DNA of 64,000 nt from Phaseolus vulgaris (GCF_000499845.2 NC_023759.2:35340464-35404463); one strand, 5' to 3'; shown: positions 22,343 through 34,489, counted from the stretch's first letter. Notes: generated by a model not told the origin, from the sequence alone. Numbers and translations: made by a program.

Positions 22343-23559
22343 ATGGGATCTGAGACTGAAGTGAAGCTTCCAATTATTGACTTCTCCGTCGTGGAGTTGG
22401 AATCCAATGTTGCAGAGTGGGAATCAGTGAAATCCCAAGTTCACAAAGCACTTGTAGAGTATGGTTGCTTTGAGGCTGTGTTTGATGAAGTACCTTTGCA
22501 TATTCGAAAAGCAATATTTTTTGAAGTGGACGAGTTATTCAATCTCCCTTTAGAAACCAAGAAACTAGCTGTGTCAAGCAAGCCATTCCGTGGTTATGTT
22601 GGTCCTATTCAACTCTATGAGAGCATAGGAATTGACGATGCTGATGTTTATGAGAAAGTGGAAAGTTTGATCAACATCTTATGGCCACAAGGAAAATCAA
22701 GTTTTAGGTATGCATTACAAACTACTCTTTTTTTAACACACACCACCACATCTCATACTTGTGATTTACCATTTATGTTTGAGCACAAGAAAAGTTACAA
22801 ATCTTGCCACATCAATCAATTGCTAGTGAAACAACAACTTTTTACATCATAAAATAACATACCCTTTTGAGCCTCTTTTGTTGTTAATTACATGGCAGCA
22901 AAAATCTGCAGTTCTTCACTGAGAAAGTGTCAAGGTTGGATCGGATGATTAGGAAGATGTGTTTGGAGAGTTTAGGTGTTGAAAAGTATTTGGATGAGCA
23001 CATGAACTCAACATATTACCTTGCACGGCTTATCAAGTACACAGCCCCTCAAACTAATGAACCGAAAGTTGCCATAGCAGAGCACACAGATAAGAACATA
23101 TTCACCATACTATGTCAAAATCAAATTGATGGCTTAGAGATTCAGACCAAAAATGGAGAGTGGATCAAATACAAGCCCTCATCATCAAACAGTTTCGTTG
23201 TTGTCACTGGCGACACATTTTATGTAATTTCTATATCACTTACAAAATCTTATAAGAAAATGTAGCACAAAAAATACTTAGTGATTAATGCAAGATCTCA
23301 ATGAAATATGTTGCAGGCGTGGACTAATGGGAGGGTGCATACACCGATTCACCAAGTGATGATGACTGGAAATGAGACAAGGTTGACTGTTGGATTGTTC
23401 ACAGTTCCAAAACCAGGGTTCATAATAAAGGCACCAAATGAGCTTGTGACAGAGGAGCACCCTTTGCTTTTCAAGCCCTTTGTCCAGAGTGAGTTCATGA
23501 AGTTTCTTCGCTCTTCTCAGAATACAAAAAATGCTCTCAAGGTTTATTGTGGAGTTTGA
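22343..23559 (+). CDS. AOP-type 2-oxoglutarate/Fe(II)-dependent dioxygenase, gene D
   Basis: Three exons: 22343-22707, 22899-23223 and 23317-23559, predicting 310 residues, with introns of 191 and 93 bases in the family phases. Iron ligands H184, D186 (EHTD) and H242 are present. The 2OG-binding motif reads R252-L-T254 instead of R-Y-S: the arginine is kept and serine is replaced by threonine, so activity or cosubstrate affinity may differ. The exon 1 end has WPQG. An in-frame ATG nine bases upstream (22334) has a poor context, whereas 22343 has A at -3 and G at +4 and matches the MGSET start of gene A. It diverges clearly from A/B and C and is closer to AOP-like enzymes with a NGEWIKYKPS-type strand. 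The substrate is unknown. Confidence 0.88.
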
Positions 23560-23589
23560 CATTTGATCCATGGTAGCAACTGCTCCCTT

Positions 23590-24010
23590 ACATACAGATT
23601 TTGTCTGTATGTAAAATCAACATTTTTTCCGTATGTAATTATTAGCACCATAAAATAAAATTAGCAGTGAATGAGATTCAAAACCAAGTTCCTTTAGCAA
23701 TCCTTCAGCAATCAAGTAAAATTTAACCACTACACCAAACAAATTCTTTAGTTTTATTATGATTTTTATTATACTTATTATTATTATTATTAATACTAAC
23801 AATATTAATAATATTAACAATATTAATAATATTAACAATATTAATAATATTAACAATATTAATAATACTAACAATATTAATAATATTAATAATACTAACA
23901 ATACTAACAATACTAACAATATTAACAATACTAACAATACTAACAATATTAATAATACTAACAATAATAATAATACTAACAATATTAATGATACTAACAA
24001 TATTAACATA
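23590..24010. repeat. Composite repeat: GTATGTAA pair, tRNA-like stretch and microsatellite
   Basis: It begins with TTACATACAGATTTTGTC and TCCGTATGTAATTA, then a minus-strand tRNA-like stretch (A-box-like TGGTGTAGTGGTTA and a degenerate B box GGTTTTGAATC). Then comes TTATTATGATTTTTATTATACT, leading into a long AACAATATT/AATAATATT microsatellite (23780-24008). The order is the same as in 1320-1502, so both are copies of one repeat family. No transposon end is visible here. Confidence 0.7.
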
Positions 24011-24939
24011 TGAATCACATTTAATTTATTTATAATCTACTTGAATCTAAACATAATTTATTATATTATCTATTAGTACGAATCAAATTTAATATATGTC
24101 ATACTCATAATCATCATATTACCTATTACATTAAAATCAACTATCATATTAATTATTATTTTACGATCATATTGACTTAATTAAGTTCATTATAGGTAGT
24201 TGGTTTTACTTGTGTGTTATAGTAAAGAATATTGTCAACAAACAATATTATCTTTTAACATAAAATGATGACTTTTACATTAACTATTAATTAAATCTCT
24301 AATACCTACTAGTTAGCATATCATTATAGTTTAAACTATATTAATTATTCCATAAATCTATGTAAAAAGTTGTTACTAAATAACTCTTTCTACTAATATA
24401 TAAATCATAATGACAAAGTGATTAAATAATTTATAATTTAAAATATTTTAAAAATTATACATTATATCAATTTTAATCTATGTAAGTAAATATTTGAAAA
24501 TAAGATTTTTTTTATCGACAAAGAATAACAAAAATTAAACAAAACATTTTAAGGATATTTCAATCCTTATACAAGAATCTCAAATCAGAAAAGAAGTGTA
24601 AGATACAAACACCTATATAGCCATCTAACAAAAACTTCACAACTACCTATAATAACCTATATTTGAAAATAAGATATCAAATAATTTTATATTAATATAT
24701 ATATATATATATATATAATATGAAAGTAAATTTAAATTTAACCATGAGTTTTAAAAAATTAATGATTAAAAAAGAAATATATTAATCAATATATATGTAT
24801 TTATAGTATTAAAGTTATATTAATATTATATAATTTCTTCATTTTTCTCTCTATCTATCTATATCCGGATAAAAGTAATATTACTCAAGTCAAATAAAAC
24901 TACTATACACACACAATAAATATCTAAATGTATATTTAT
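24011..24939. other. AT-rich DNA with a possible retroposon tail
   Basis: Mostly AT-rich sequence. On the minus strand about 24660-24505 resembles the 3' end of the insert in LINE-C (shared TTGTATAAGG(G/A)TTG(G/A)A word followed by an A run), so it may be a short 3' piece of the same retroposon type. Nothing else is supported. Confidence 0.4.
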
Positions 24940-25250
24940 ATCAAAATTAATATTAATAATATGAATATAATATTGATAATATGAATATAATATTAATAAT
25001 ATGAATATTAATACTAATAATATTAATAATAATATTAATAAATATTAATAATAATATGAATATTAATACTAATAATATTAATAATAATATTAATAATATT
25101 AATAATAATGTTAATAATAATATTAATAATAATGTTAATAATAATATTAATAATAATGTTAATAATAATATTAATAATAATGTTAATAATAATATTAATA
25201 ATAATGTTAATAATAATATTAATAATAATTATATTAATATGTATAAATTA
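24940..25250. repeat. AAT-type microsatellite and 24-bp minisatellite
   Basis: Imperfect AATATGAATATT repeats give way, from about 25100 to 25235, to a regular 24-base unit AATAATGTTAATAATAATATT plus three bases. Open frames here are pure Asn/Ile repeats and not genes. Confidence 0.9.
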
Positions 25251-25294
25251 TATTAATATGTATAAGTATAATAAAAATAATAATATGACCAAAG

Positions 25295-25500
25295 AATTTG
25301 TCTGGTCTAGTGGTCAATGCTTCCCCTGGTCACTGGAAAGACTTGGGTTCGAATAATCCTGGCTGAGTTTGCTTGTAACATTATTTTGGGGCTTGGTTTC
25401 GAGTCCTATGGGTTTGGGTCCGAATCCTAGCCAGTGCAAAATGCCTCTAGGATTTATCCGTATGTAAACCTATTTTATATACGGATTTTGATTATGGTAT
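25295..25500 (+). repeat. tRNA-like retroposon piece with GTATGTAA end
   Basis: An A-box-like TGGTCTAGTGG (25303-25313) is followed 33 bases later by a B-box-like GGTTCGAA (25346-25353), a second GGTCCGAATCC (about 25416), then ATCCGTATGTAAACC and an inverse ATATACGGA. It is inverted relative to the copy at 23590-24010, with the microsatellites on the inner side of both. It cannot be a working tRNA gene: the arms do not pair and the B box is split. It looks like a tRNA-derived SINE head captured by a transposon end. Confidence 0.55.
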
Positions 25501-25718
25501 GTGTAACTTTACCTAAATAAAAGAATAAAATAAATCTTAAAAGATAAGTACTTTCTAAAACTATGCAAAAAACCATAGTTTTATATTTCAGTTAATGAAA
25601 AATAAATAAAAGGAAATTTTACTACCTATTGACACATTAATATTAAAAGTGACATTTAATATATTTTATACTTAATATTTAATAAATTTGTGAATTTTGA
25701 TGCAAATATCTAATTAGG

Positions 25719-25957
25719 ATGATTGCATGCATGTATTGTTAACTCGAGGCTAATAAGTTTAGCGTAAGTTTTTATAGTATAAATAAATAAAAAGTTATTT
25801 GTGTAACAACTTTGAATAGATATTATTAAATTTAATAAATATAATATACGTCATGTTTAATGATTGCATACATGTATTGTTAACTCGAGGCTTAGTTTAG
25901 CGTAAGTTTTTATAGTATAAATAAATAAAAAGTTATCTGTGTAACAACTTTGAATAG
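25719..25957. repeat. Direct duplication of about 100 bp
   Basis: 25719-25818 and 25860-25957 share ATGATTGCAT(G/A)CATG, TTGTTAACTCGAGGCT and GTGTAACAACTTTGAATAG in the same order. The second copy has a six-base gap. The flanking sequence holds no gene. Confidence 0.8.
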
Positions 25958-26411
25958 TTATTTTTTGTCTCGCCATTTTTACCTATAACAATCAAATTTC
26001 AATTCAAAATAACAAATCCTCGTCATTCACACCACATTCACAATACAAAAATTATCCAAATAGTTAAACAAAGTCATTTAGATAATTTTGTCCATCAAAA
26101 TCATTCAAACTAAATATTAATACATAAAATATAACTTATAATTAAAATAAAACATAAAATAGAATTGTACTTTAGAAATTAACTACAAGTATGAAAACTT
26201 AAAATGTTCGATTACAATTATATAAAAAGAGTGCAAATGAAAATATAAAATGCATCCCAAGAAGTAAATAGTAGTGATGTGATCTGTAAAAAAATACAAA
26301 CAATGTGAATAAGTAAATGCAAATAACTAAAATATTTAGTATATAATAAAAATGTGAAATAATTAAACTTACAGTTTGGGATGCACTTTAAGGGAGGAGT
26401 TTGTCATCATA
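25958..26411. other. AT-rich DNA, nothing recognised
   Basis: Sequence between the direct duplication and the transposase-like fragment. No coding, RNA or repeat feature is supported. Confidence 0.6.
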
Positions 26412-26668
26412 CTAGTGGTGGAATTGACTTGTGCTAGTGAAAGCATTGTCATATTGCAACATTGAGACAAATTGTTCCTCTATGACCTTCATTTCCTCCT
26501 TTAAGTGTGCATACTTTTGACCCCACATATTAAGTTTTGCACGAAGTTGTTGATTTTCAATCAACTGATCAGATTGTGAAGCGTCGGAAGCATAGGGTTG
26601 AGTGAGGGAAGAGACACCTTGGCAGAAGTTAGCAACCAAGTCTGTTGTACCATACACTCGACCTCTTT
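26412..26668 (-). pseudogene. Coiled-coil fragment resembling the tail of a plant En/Spm-type transposase
   Basis: An 81-codon frame (26657-26412) ends in a heptad-like stretch (QLIENQQLRAKLNMWGQKY...LKEEMKVIEEQF). Such a C-terminal coiled coil is common in the plant transposase (Ptta/En/Spm) family. The frame has no promoter or intact N-terminus and stops where an LTR fragment begins at about 26669. Given the CACTA-like repeats 1 kb away it may be part of one disrupted CACTA element, but the assignment rests on composition and context only. Confidence 0.35.
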
Positions 26669-27414
26669 GAAAATCCTAACAAAATTCTGTTTTGGTAGTT
26701 GAATGTGCTTTAAATGATTTCCAACTGAATACGCTCTTCTATTAAATGCTTTGACCAATCTTTGAAAAGTATAAATGGTTTGTTTATGTTTTAAAACAAA
26801 TAAGAGAAACAGATTTGACTTTCAGTTGTGAGAAAGATTGCTTTCAAGTTTTTGAACATTCACATCAAGCTTTGAGTTTTCTCAAGAAAGAATGGAATAG
26901 GATTGCAGCTGTATTGATTTCATATTGTTCTGTAAACAAGTGTAATTTGTTCTGAATCTTCTGTAAATTCTGGTGTTGTTGCCAATGAGTGTTGTGTGTT
27001 CTTGAGGTGTCAAGATCAACATTCTTGGTGTGTGTTGTGCCAAAATGAGTGTGTTTCTTGAAGGGTTCAAGGTCACTACTTTGGTGGTTTGTGTGTAATC
27101 TGTGTTGATTGCTTAGTGGATTACCCAGTGGCTTATGGGGACTGGATGTAGCTCTTGGTTTAAGAACGAACCAGTATAAACTGTTTGTGTATCTCTTTCT
27201 TCCCTTACACTCATTTAAATTCATTTGTTATTGCTTTACTAGTATAAACAACCAATTGTTTTTCTGGTGCTTTGCTGTTTTGTGCTTAAATTCTTGGCTA
27301 ACTGAAATTTTGATCTGGATTCACACAAGGGATTTTGTTCAAGCTGAAAAAGTTTTCAAAAACCCCTCTTAAAAAATTCACCCCCCCTCTCGTTTAAGGC
27401 CATATATTTTAACA
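26669..27414 (+). repeat. SIRE/Maximus-type LTR fragment
   Basis: It matches the 3' two thirds of the solo LTR at 15971-17202, including GTGTTGTGTGTTCTTGAGG, GAACCAGTATAAAC and the C-rich TTCACCCCCC tract, and ends TTTTAACA. The 5' part is missing. It adjoins LINE-A directly. Confidence 0.75.
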
Positions 27415-30400
27415 CCTTAGACAAATTATTGCTAATGAAGGTGCAGAGATGTTGTGCTTGCAAGAAACAAAAATGGCGGCTTTCTCTGATGCTAGGGGTT
27501 ACCAAATGTGGGGGGATAGTAATGTTGGATGGTTGCATAACGAAGGTGTACACGATGCTGGGAGCATGTTAACCATGTGGCACAAAGATGCTTTCAGCTA
27601 TAATAGTCATGTGATGGGAAAAGGTTTCATTGCAACGTTTGGTCAGCACCTAAGATCCAAAACCAAATGCGTAGTGGTCAATGTGTATGCACCTTGTATC
27701 TTGAGTGAGAAAGTTAGTGTATGGGAGGAACTATATAATATCATATATGCACATCAAAACTTAAGTTGGTGCTTTTGCAACGATTTTAATGTTGTTAGGT
27801 GTGTGAACGAAAGGAAAGGAGCAAGAGTAAGGGGGAACCAAAAGAGTGAAATTAGCGATTTTAATAGCTTCATCGAAAAGAATTTTTTGTTGGAAATACC
27901 AATTGTTGGAAAAAAAATACACGTGGTTTAAATCAAATGGTTCAGCTAAAAGAAGGTTGGACAAAGTGTTAGTATTTGATGATTGAATCCATATATGGTT
28001 AATGTGCAAACAATATGTGCAACTGAGAGAGATTTCGGATCACTGTGCTATTGTGGTGAAGTCTATGATTAAGGATTGGGGTCCAAGACAGTTTAGAACT
28101 CTTGATGCTTGGAGTTTGGAGTATGGGTTCAAGGAAATGGTAAAAGCTAAATGGAATTCTTATCCTACGAATGGGAATGAGTTGAGTCTCTTAAAGAAAA
28201 ACTCAAGATTATGAAGGCTGACCTTAAGGTATGGAACCGTGAAGTGTTTGGGAACCTGGACACAACCAAGAAAAAGATCCTAAAGGACATTAAGTTACTT
28301 GACATCCAAGACGCAAGGTGTGATGGGAAAAGTTGAAAAGGATGGACCTCATCAATCAACTTATCATGACAAACAAAAAGTTAGATTCATTGTTCAAGCA
28401 AAAGGCAAGAGTTAACTGGTTTAAGCATGGAGATTCAAACTCAAAATACTAACACTCTATAATTAGATGGAGAAGACTAATGGATGTAGTCAAAGGATTC
28501 GATGTAGGGGGCCAATGGAGTGAGGATCCTGAAGTAATCAGAAGGGAAGCGAAAAATTTGTTTGAGGATAGATTTAAGTGAAGCACAACCTTGGGGGTTA
28601 GACTTGGAGATGTTGATTTCAATTCTTTATCCTTGGAGGATAGCTTAAGCATGATATACACTTTTTCTATGGATGAAGTAAAGGAAGCGGTGTGGCAGAT
28701 GGATCAAAAAGCTCTAGGCCAGATGGGTTCAATTTTAACTTCATCAAGACTAGTTGGGATGTTCTCAAACATGATATTGTAGCAGCTGTGCAACTGTTCC
28801 ATGATTCGGGTGCTATACCTATAGGCTGTAATGCATCATTTATAGCTCTCGTGCCTAAAGTGCGCGACCCAATGCAGCTTGACCAATATAGGGCAATTTC
28901 TCTAGTGGGTGCTCTGTACAAGATTATTGCGAAGGTTCTTTCATGCAGAATAAGGAAGGTACTACCCTCAGTTATTAATGAAAATTAATCGGCGATCCTG
29001 AAAGATAAAGGGTTGCTTGACAACGTTTTGGTGGCTAATGGGGTGGTAGAAGAACTTAAAAGGGATAAGAGGAGCGGATTATGAGAAGGCGTATGACTCG
29101 GTCTAATGAGAATTCTTATTTGATATGATGCTAAGTCTGGGATTTTTTAGAAAATGGATTATGTGGATTAGAGGGTGCTTGGAATCTGCATCGATCTCAA
29201 TCTTGGTTAACGGTAGCCTACGGCGGAATTCAAACCCACACGCAAATTGATGCAGGGAGACCCTCTAACTCCATTCCTTTTAAATATTGTAGCTGAAGGT
29301 TTGGCTAGGTTAGTGAGACAAGCTCAAAAGATCAACTTGCTTCAAGGTGTGAAGGTTGGTAGGCCTAATGCAGAGGTGTGCATGTTACAATTTGTTGATG
29401 ATACTCTATTTCTGTGTGAAGCTGATTATGGTAATGTTGTTGCTATAAAAGCTATCTTGAGATGTTAAGAGTTGGCTTCTGGGTTGAAACTAAACTTTCG
29501 CAAATCAAAGATGGCAGGCATCAATGTTGAAAGGAACTCTCTTTCCTGTTTCACAAAGACTTTAAATTGCACACAAATGACGGTACCTTTTATGTATTTG
29601 GGGATGGAAGTAGGAGGTAATCCTAGGAAGAAACATTTCTGGAAGCCCATTGTGAATAAAATCAGTAATAGACTCAATTCTTAGAAGGGGAGATTTTTGT
29701 CTTTGGCAGGAAGAATTTTTCTAATAAAGTCGGTTTTCACTGCGGTTCACCTCTTCTAGTCCTTCTTTAAAGCCCTGGAATCGGTGTGTAAAAACATCAT
29801 TAGTATGCAAAGGAAAATTCTCTGGGTTAGGGGAAGGATACCAAGCCCATTTCATGGGTGAGCTGGGAGAAAGTATGCCATCCTAAGGAAGAGGGAAGAC
29901 TGGGAGTTAAAGATATCAGATTATTTAATGTTGTTCTACTGGCCAAATGGAAATGGCGGTTCTTGATTGAAGAAAGAGGGAGCTGGAAAGAGATACTGGT
30001 ATCTAAATACGGAAGGGAATCTGGGAGTAACCAACTACCTTTGAAACGTCAGTCTTGGTGGTGGAGAGACTTAATCAAAGTAAATGGTGAGGGAGAAGGA
30101 ACAAGATGGGTTTGAGAAGCAATAGGTTGGAAAATGGGAGCTGGGGACAAAGCTAGTTTCTGGGAAGATAACAGGGCTGGCAACTATAACTTTAAAACTA
30201 TGTTTCCGTGGTTGTACTCCTTATCTCTAGATAAGGGGAAAAAGGGGGTGGTCAGAAGTAGTATGCATTGGAGGTTAAGGTGAAGGTGAAATATGTTTGA
30301 GTGGGAATACAACCAAGAAGATCTACAGAGGTGCCTTTCTCGGATCATCTTGCTTAGGGAGGCAAAGGACGTACAAGTGTGGGAACATGATGTATCATGT

Positions 30401-31060
30401 TCGTTCTCTGTAAAATCAGCTTATGAGTGTCTAGCTAAGCACATCCCGACGACAGAGACTGAATGTTGTAAGCAACTTAGGAAAATTAAAGCACTACCCA
30501 AAGTTATGGTTACTACTTGGAGGGTTTTGTTGGACATAATTCCAACAAGAATGTGCTTAATTAGGAGAGGAGTGTTGTTGAATTCATATACTTGTGCTAT
30601 ATGCCAAAATGCGGGTGAATCATCTCAACATCTGTTTGTTGAATGTGTTATTGCTCAACAAGTCTAGTCTCTCTGTTACAGATGGATTGGCATTTTGTTT
30701 ATCCAACATTAGGATGTGAAGTGTCACTTTGAGAATTTTCATTTATTACAGGTGAGTTCCAAACAAAACCTGATTTGAAAAGGCTTATGGGCGGCTGTTG
30801 TGAGGAGTATTTTGGATCAAAGAAACCGTGTTGTTTATAAGCAGGCGGTAGCTGACTCGGAAGAAATATTTTATATGGTACAACTTAAAATCTGACTTTG
30901 GATGAAACATAGGCTAAAATCCCTCCTTTACTCTTTTTCGGACCGGTATATGAATCCTCTTATTTGTTTTAAGAGTTATAAGTAATGGGTGAGGAATGAA
31001 TCTTTTGATGTATATCATCGTAGTGTAGGGTTAGAGAATAAGCCTATGCGGGTCTAGGGT
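27415..31060 (+). pseudogene. L1 LINE-A ORF2 pseudogene (5'-truncated)
   Basis: Domains in order: endonuclease/exonuclease/phosphatase fold (27420-28100, with CLQETK near the start), linker (28000-28600), reverse transcriptase (28680-29690, YADD-equivalent FVDD at about 29394), a post-RT segment (29858-30115) and the zinc-binding zf-RVT region (30293-30670, with C-x2-C and H-x3-C pattern). Several stops and frameshifts occur, for example near 27925 and 29065. Relatives LINE-B and LINE-C lie downstream. The 5' end is cut at the LTR fragment, so ORF1 is absent. Confidence 0.85.
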
Positions 31061-31640
31061 GACACAATGTGAGCTGGATTATGTTCACTCATGTTAGTGT
31101 ATCTATGTGGTCACAACGTTTATCTAGCTGGGGAATATTAGTTGATGGCCCCACAAGCAATTCATGGATAAGCAAGGTACTGCCCCTCTGGACTAGTGTT
31201 TTGAGTTCCTTATGGTGCAGTAAGTGCTCGAGCAATGTGGAATCCAGGGGGGATTGATGTCGGATAATCTCAACACCCCTGTGCAGGTTTGTAGACTACG
31301 GGAGGTGTGGGAGAAAGGGGAAAGCAAGGCCACGGTGGAGATATAAAGGGGGAGTAAAAGCCTTACATTATAGGAACAGTTTGTCGTCCAGGTTCAGTTT
31401 TAATTCAAATGATGCTTCTTAAGGTGTCATTCTTTTATGCAAGGGTAGACGGAGGAAATAGGGTAATTAAGATGACCCATCTAATATATGGGAGGTGGGT
31501 AAATGTTTAGGGACGTCATGGCCCGGAAATGAGGAGGGCATAATAGAGGAATTCAGAAGGATGGAAGATAAAGATAAGGAGACAAGGAAGAGGTCAAAGG
31601 AGGGTGCCTAAGACAAGTCATTATCATTATTGTCAATCTT
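31061..31640 (+). other. LINE-related spacer between LINE-A and LINE-B
   Basis: This probably holds the 3' end of LINE-A and the ORF1 tail/inter-ORF region of LINE-B. The stretch at 31540-31620 is lysine/arginine-rich when translated. No poly(A) tail or target duplication is clear, so the boundary between the two LINEs cannot be placed. Confidence 0.4.
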
Positions 31641-33700
31641 AATATAAGAGGGTTGAGAGGGTGGACTAAAGCTAGTTACATTAGGAACATTATTGCTAAG
31701 GAGGGAGAGCAATTATTATGTCTCCAAGAGGTCAAAGCATTTACCATTACAGATTCTAGATGCTTCTCTTTATGGGGAGATAATAAGGTTGGATGGATTC
31801 TTAATGAAGGTGAAAGTGGAGCAGGGAGCACGTTATCCATATGGCATAAAGATGCGTTTGATTACGAGAGGCATGTGGTGGGAAGAGGTTACATAACTAT
31901 CTTTGGGCAACATATAGTATCGAAGTGTCATTGTGTAGTGATAAATATCTACGCTTCTTGCAATCTCCCTGAAAAGGAGTCTTTATGGTAGGAGGTGTCG
32001 AATATCAGGAGTGCCCACCAGAACTTGGCTTGGTGTTTCTGTGGAGACTTTAATGTTGTGGATCCAAAATTGGCCTGGGAGTAAGCAACATGTTCAACCA
32101 AGAGTGGTTTCAGATCATTGTGCCATAGTGGTAAAATCTTTAGTTAGAGATTGGGGACCGAAACCATTCAGATCCATTGATACTTGGTTGATGGAGCCTG
32201 GGTTTAAGGAGATGGTGGGTGTTAAATGGAGGTCATACAGTGTTCAAGGAAACAACATAACCAGGTTTAAAGATAAATTGAAGCTCCTTAAGGCGGACTT
32301 AAAGATATGGAACCGAGACGTCTTTGGTTGTATGGACTTTAGCAAGAAGAGGATCGTGAAGGAGATCGAGGCTTTTGACAACCAAGATGACATCATCTCT
32401 TTAGGTGAAAATGAGAAGCTGAGAAGGTTGGAGCTCCTGAGCCAGTTGAGGCTTATTGATTCCAAGATGGAATCCCTCTGTAGGCATAAAGCAAGAATTA
32501 AATGGCTCAAGTTCGGTGATTCTAATTCAAAGTATTATAACTTTGTGATCAGGTGGAAACATCTCAGGAATGAAGTGAAAGGAGTGGAGGTAAATAATGT
32601 GTGGTGTGAGGATCCTGAAGCAGTCCGTAGGGAGGCCAAAAAGGTGTTTCAAGATAGATTCTAGACGACACAAGATTTTGGGGTTAGGCTTGAAGGAGTG
32701 GAGTTCAAGAAATTGGCTCAGGAGACTAGTGTAAGTTTGATTGCTAATTTCACATATGAGGAAATAAAGGAAGCAGTATGGCAATGTGAAGGTTCAAAAA
32801 GCCCTGGTCCAGATGGGTTTAATTTCAACTTCATCAAGGAAAACTGGGTGGTTCTTAAAGAGGAAGTTGTGGAAGCTGTGAAGTCGTTTCAGGAATTAGG
32901 CTGCATTCCGAAGGGTTGTAACGCGTCATTCATAGCATTAGTACCTAAAGTAAAAGACCCCTTATCTCTTGACCAGTACAAACCCATCTACCTTGTGGGT
33001 TCCCTCTATAAAATTATAACCAAGGTGTTGTTGAATCGGATCAAGGAGGTTCTACCGATGGTTATTGATGATAATCAGTCGGCTTTTTTAAAGGATAGAG
33101 GGATGCTAGATAGTGTCTTGGTGGCCAATGAGGTTGTTGAGGAGCTAAGGAGGAATGAGAGGAGAGGATTGTGTTTAAAAGTGGACTATGAAAAGGCTTA
33201 TGACTCGGTCAGGTGGGACTTCCTTCTCTATATGCTTTTACTCGGTCAGGTGTCATTGTTCAAGATGCCAACACGTAGTGGCCTTAGTAGGAGAGGAGTG
33301 TTAGTGTCACATGTTGGGTGTGAGATGTGCAGGACTTTAAAGGAGACATCTCAACACTTGTTCTTTGAGTGTGCCATCGCTCAGCGGGTCTGGTCTCTTT
33401 GCTTTAGGTGGATAGGCATTCTGGGAGTTCAACATAAGAATCTGAAGGTTCACTTTGAAAGTTTTGACTTGGCTCATCTGAATTCCTATCAAAAACAGGT
33501 GTGGAAAGGTATGTGGGCAGCAATAGTGAGGGGTATTTAGCAAAGGAATACGGTTATTTTTAAGCAAGAAGTATCTAATGCGGAGGAAATTTTCCATATG
33601 ACTCAACTTAGAGCGTGACTCTGGTTGAAACATAGGGACAAAAACTCTTTCTTCTCCTTTTCTGATTGGAACTTAAACCCTACGTGGTGTATCAAAAGCT
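31641..33700 (+). pseudogene. L1 LINE-B ORF2 pseudogene with two internal deletions
   Basis: The endonuclease N-terminal half (31653-31991) is joined after a deletion to the endonuclease C-terminal part and linker (32011-32664, SDHCAIVVKS). An 843-base frame (32698-33540) runs from the start of reverse transcriptase (SPGPDGF, KVDYEKAYDSVRWDF) directly into the C-terminal zf-RVT segment. The RT catalytic core with FVDD is missing, yet the fusion is in frame. The junction at about 33241 repeats CTCGGTCAGGTG, also found at about 33206. It cannot encode a working RT. Confidence 0.85.
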
Positions 33701-34489
33701 GTAGGTGAAAGGGTCTCTTGTGAAGTAGGAGGGATCAATGTACCTAGTTAACAGGGGCCGTCCTCTTATGGTGTTTAGGTGAGCAGGATGTGCTCTTTGT
33801 ACTCCCCAAACCATATGCTTGAACCTCAAAGGATGCTTGTGTGTTGTGTGGGCCGGTTGTTTGGCATCTGAGTTGGTTATGCAGGGATGGTTCATGAATG
33901 TGATACAGGTTTTTGGTCTTTTCTCTTGGGAATTTCCAGCTATCATTTTTTGAGTACATGAAGCAGAGTGAAGGGCAGGGGAAGGAAAAGAAGTGCCCGT
34001 TGTTACACAATCAGCTGCAGGATGTGTTGCACAACTTTCATATAAAGTTCTTTTTAAAACTTTGTTGCTAGTGTTGATGATGGCAGACATGGTAACAACT
34101 CTTGAAGACCAATTAGATTGGGTATTGAATCCAATATCCTGCATCAGTAGTGCTTTCCTGGGAGGTTCAGGACTGACGAAGAAGTCTGGCACCGGATGCT
34201 GGACGTGCTTAAACCTCTGGAGGGGAATTTTTCAATTCCTATGAAGCCATATCAATTTTTGGGTGATGTTTATGCTGGTGCAGGTCTGGTAGGAGAGGCA
34301 GATGCTGTATTTGCTCTCAAACTATGGTCTAACTATCTCTCTTACAGCTATTCCAGAAGCAACCAAAGAAGAAGCAAGTGTTGGTTTTAGCTTGATGGTT
34401 TTTATTTACAGAAATTATGTCCCTTATACCACAACCATGATTTAAGTTGGGCCTTATAAAACACCTCTTCTTCGTCCACTACAGCTTCA
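33701..34489. other. Junction between LINE-B and LINE-C tails with a gene-like fragment
   Basis: The two LINEs face each other tail to tail here. The sequence includes a short protein-like frame on the plus strand (34149-34387) described separately. No poly(A) tracts mark the LINE ends. Confidence 0.4.
34149..34387 (+). pseudogene. Unidentified gene fragment, weakly PPR-like
   Basis: In the frame beginning with FRTDEEVW at about 34167, a complex, non-repetitive peptide of about 70 residues can be read before a stop. Its middle (QFLGDVYAGAGLVGEADAVF) has the helix-turn-helix spacing of the second half of a PPR/TPR motif, but one motif is not enough to assign the family. It is not part of the L1 pattern seen in the neighbours. 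It could be a captured exon or transduced 3' flank. Confidence 0.3.

Noticed and set aside
23617..24018. Leu/Ile-rich and Asn-rich frames at 23.6-24.0 and 25.06-25.36 kb
   Set aside because: Direct translation of AT microsatellites, not genes.
25295..25370. Possible tRNA gene
   Set aside because: A and B box words are present but the cloverleaf arms do not pair and the B box is interrupted, so it is a tRNA-derived repeat at best.
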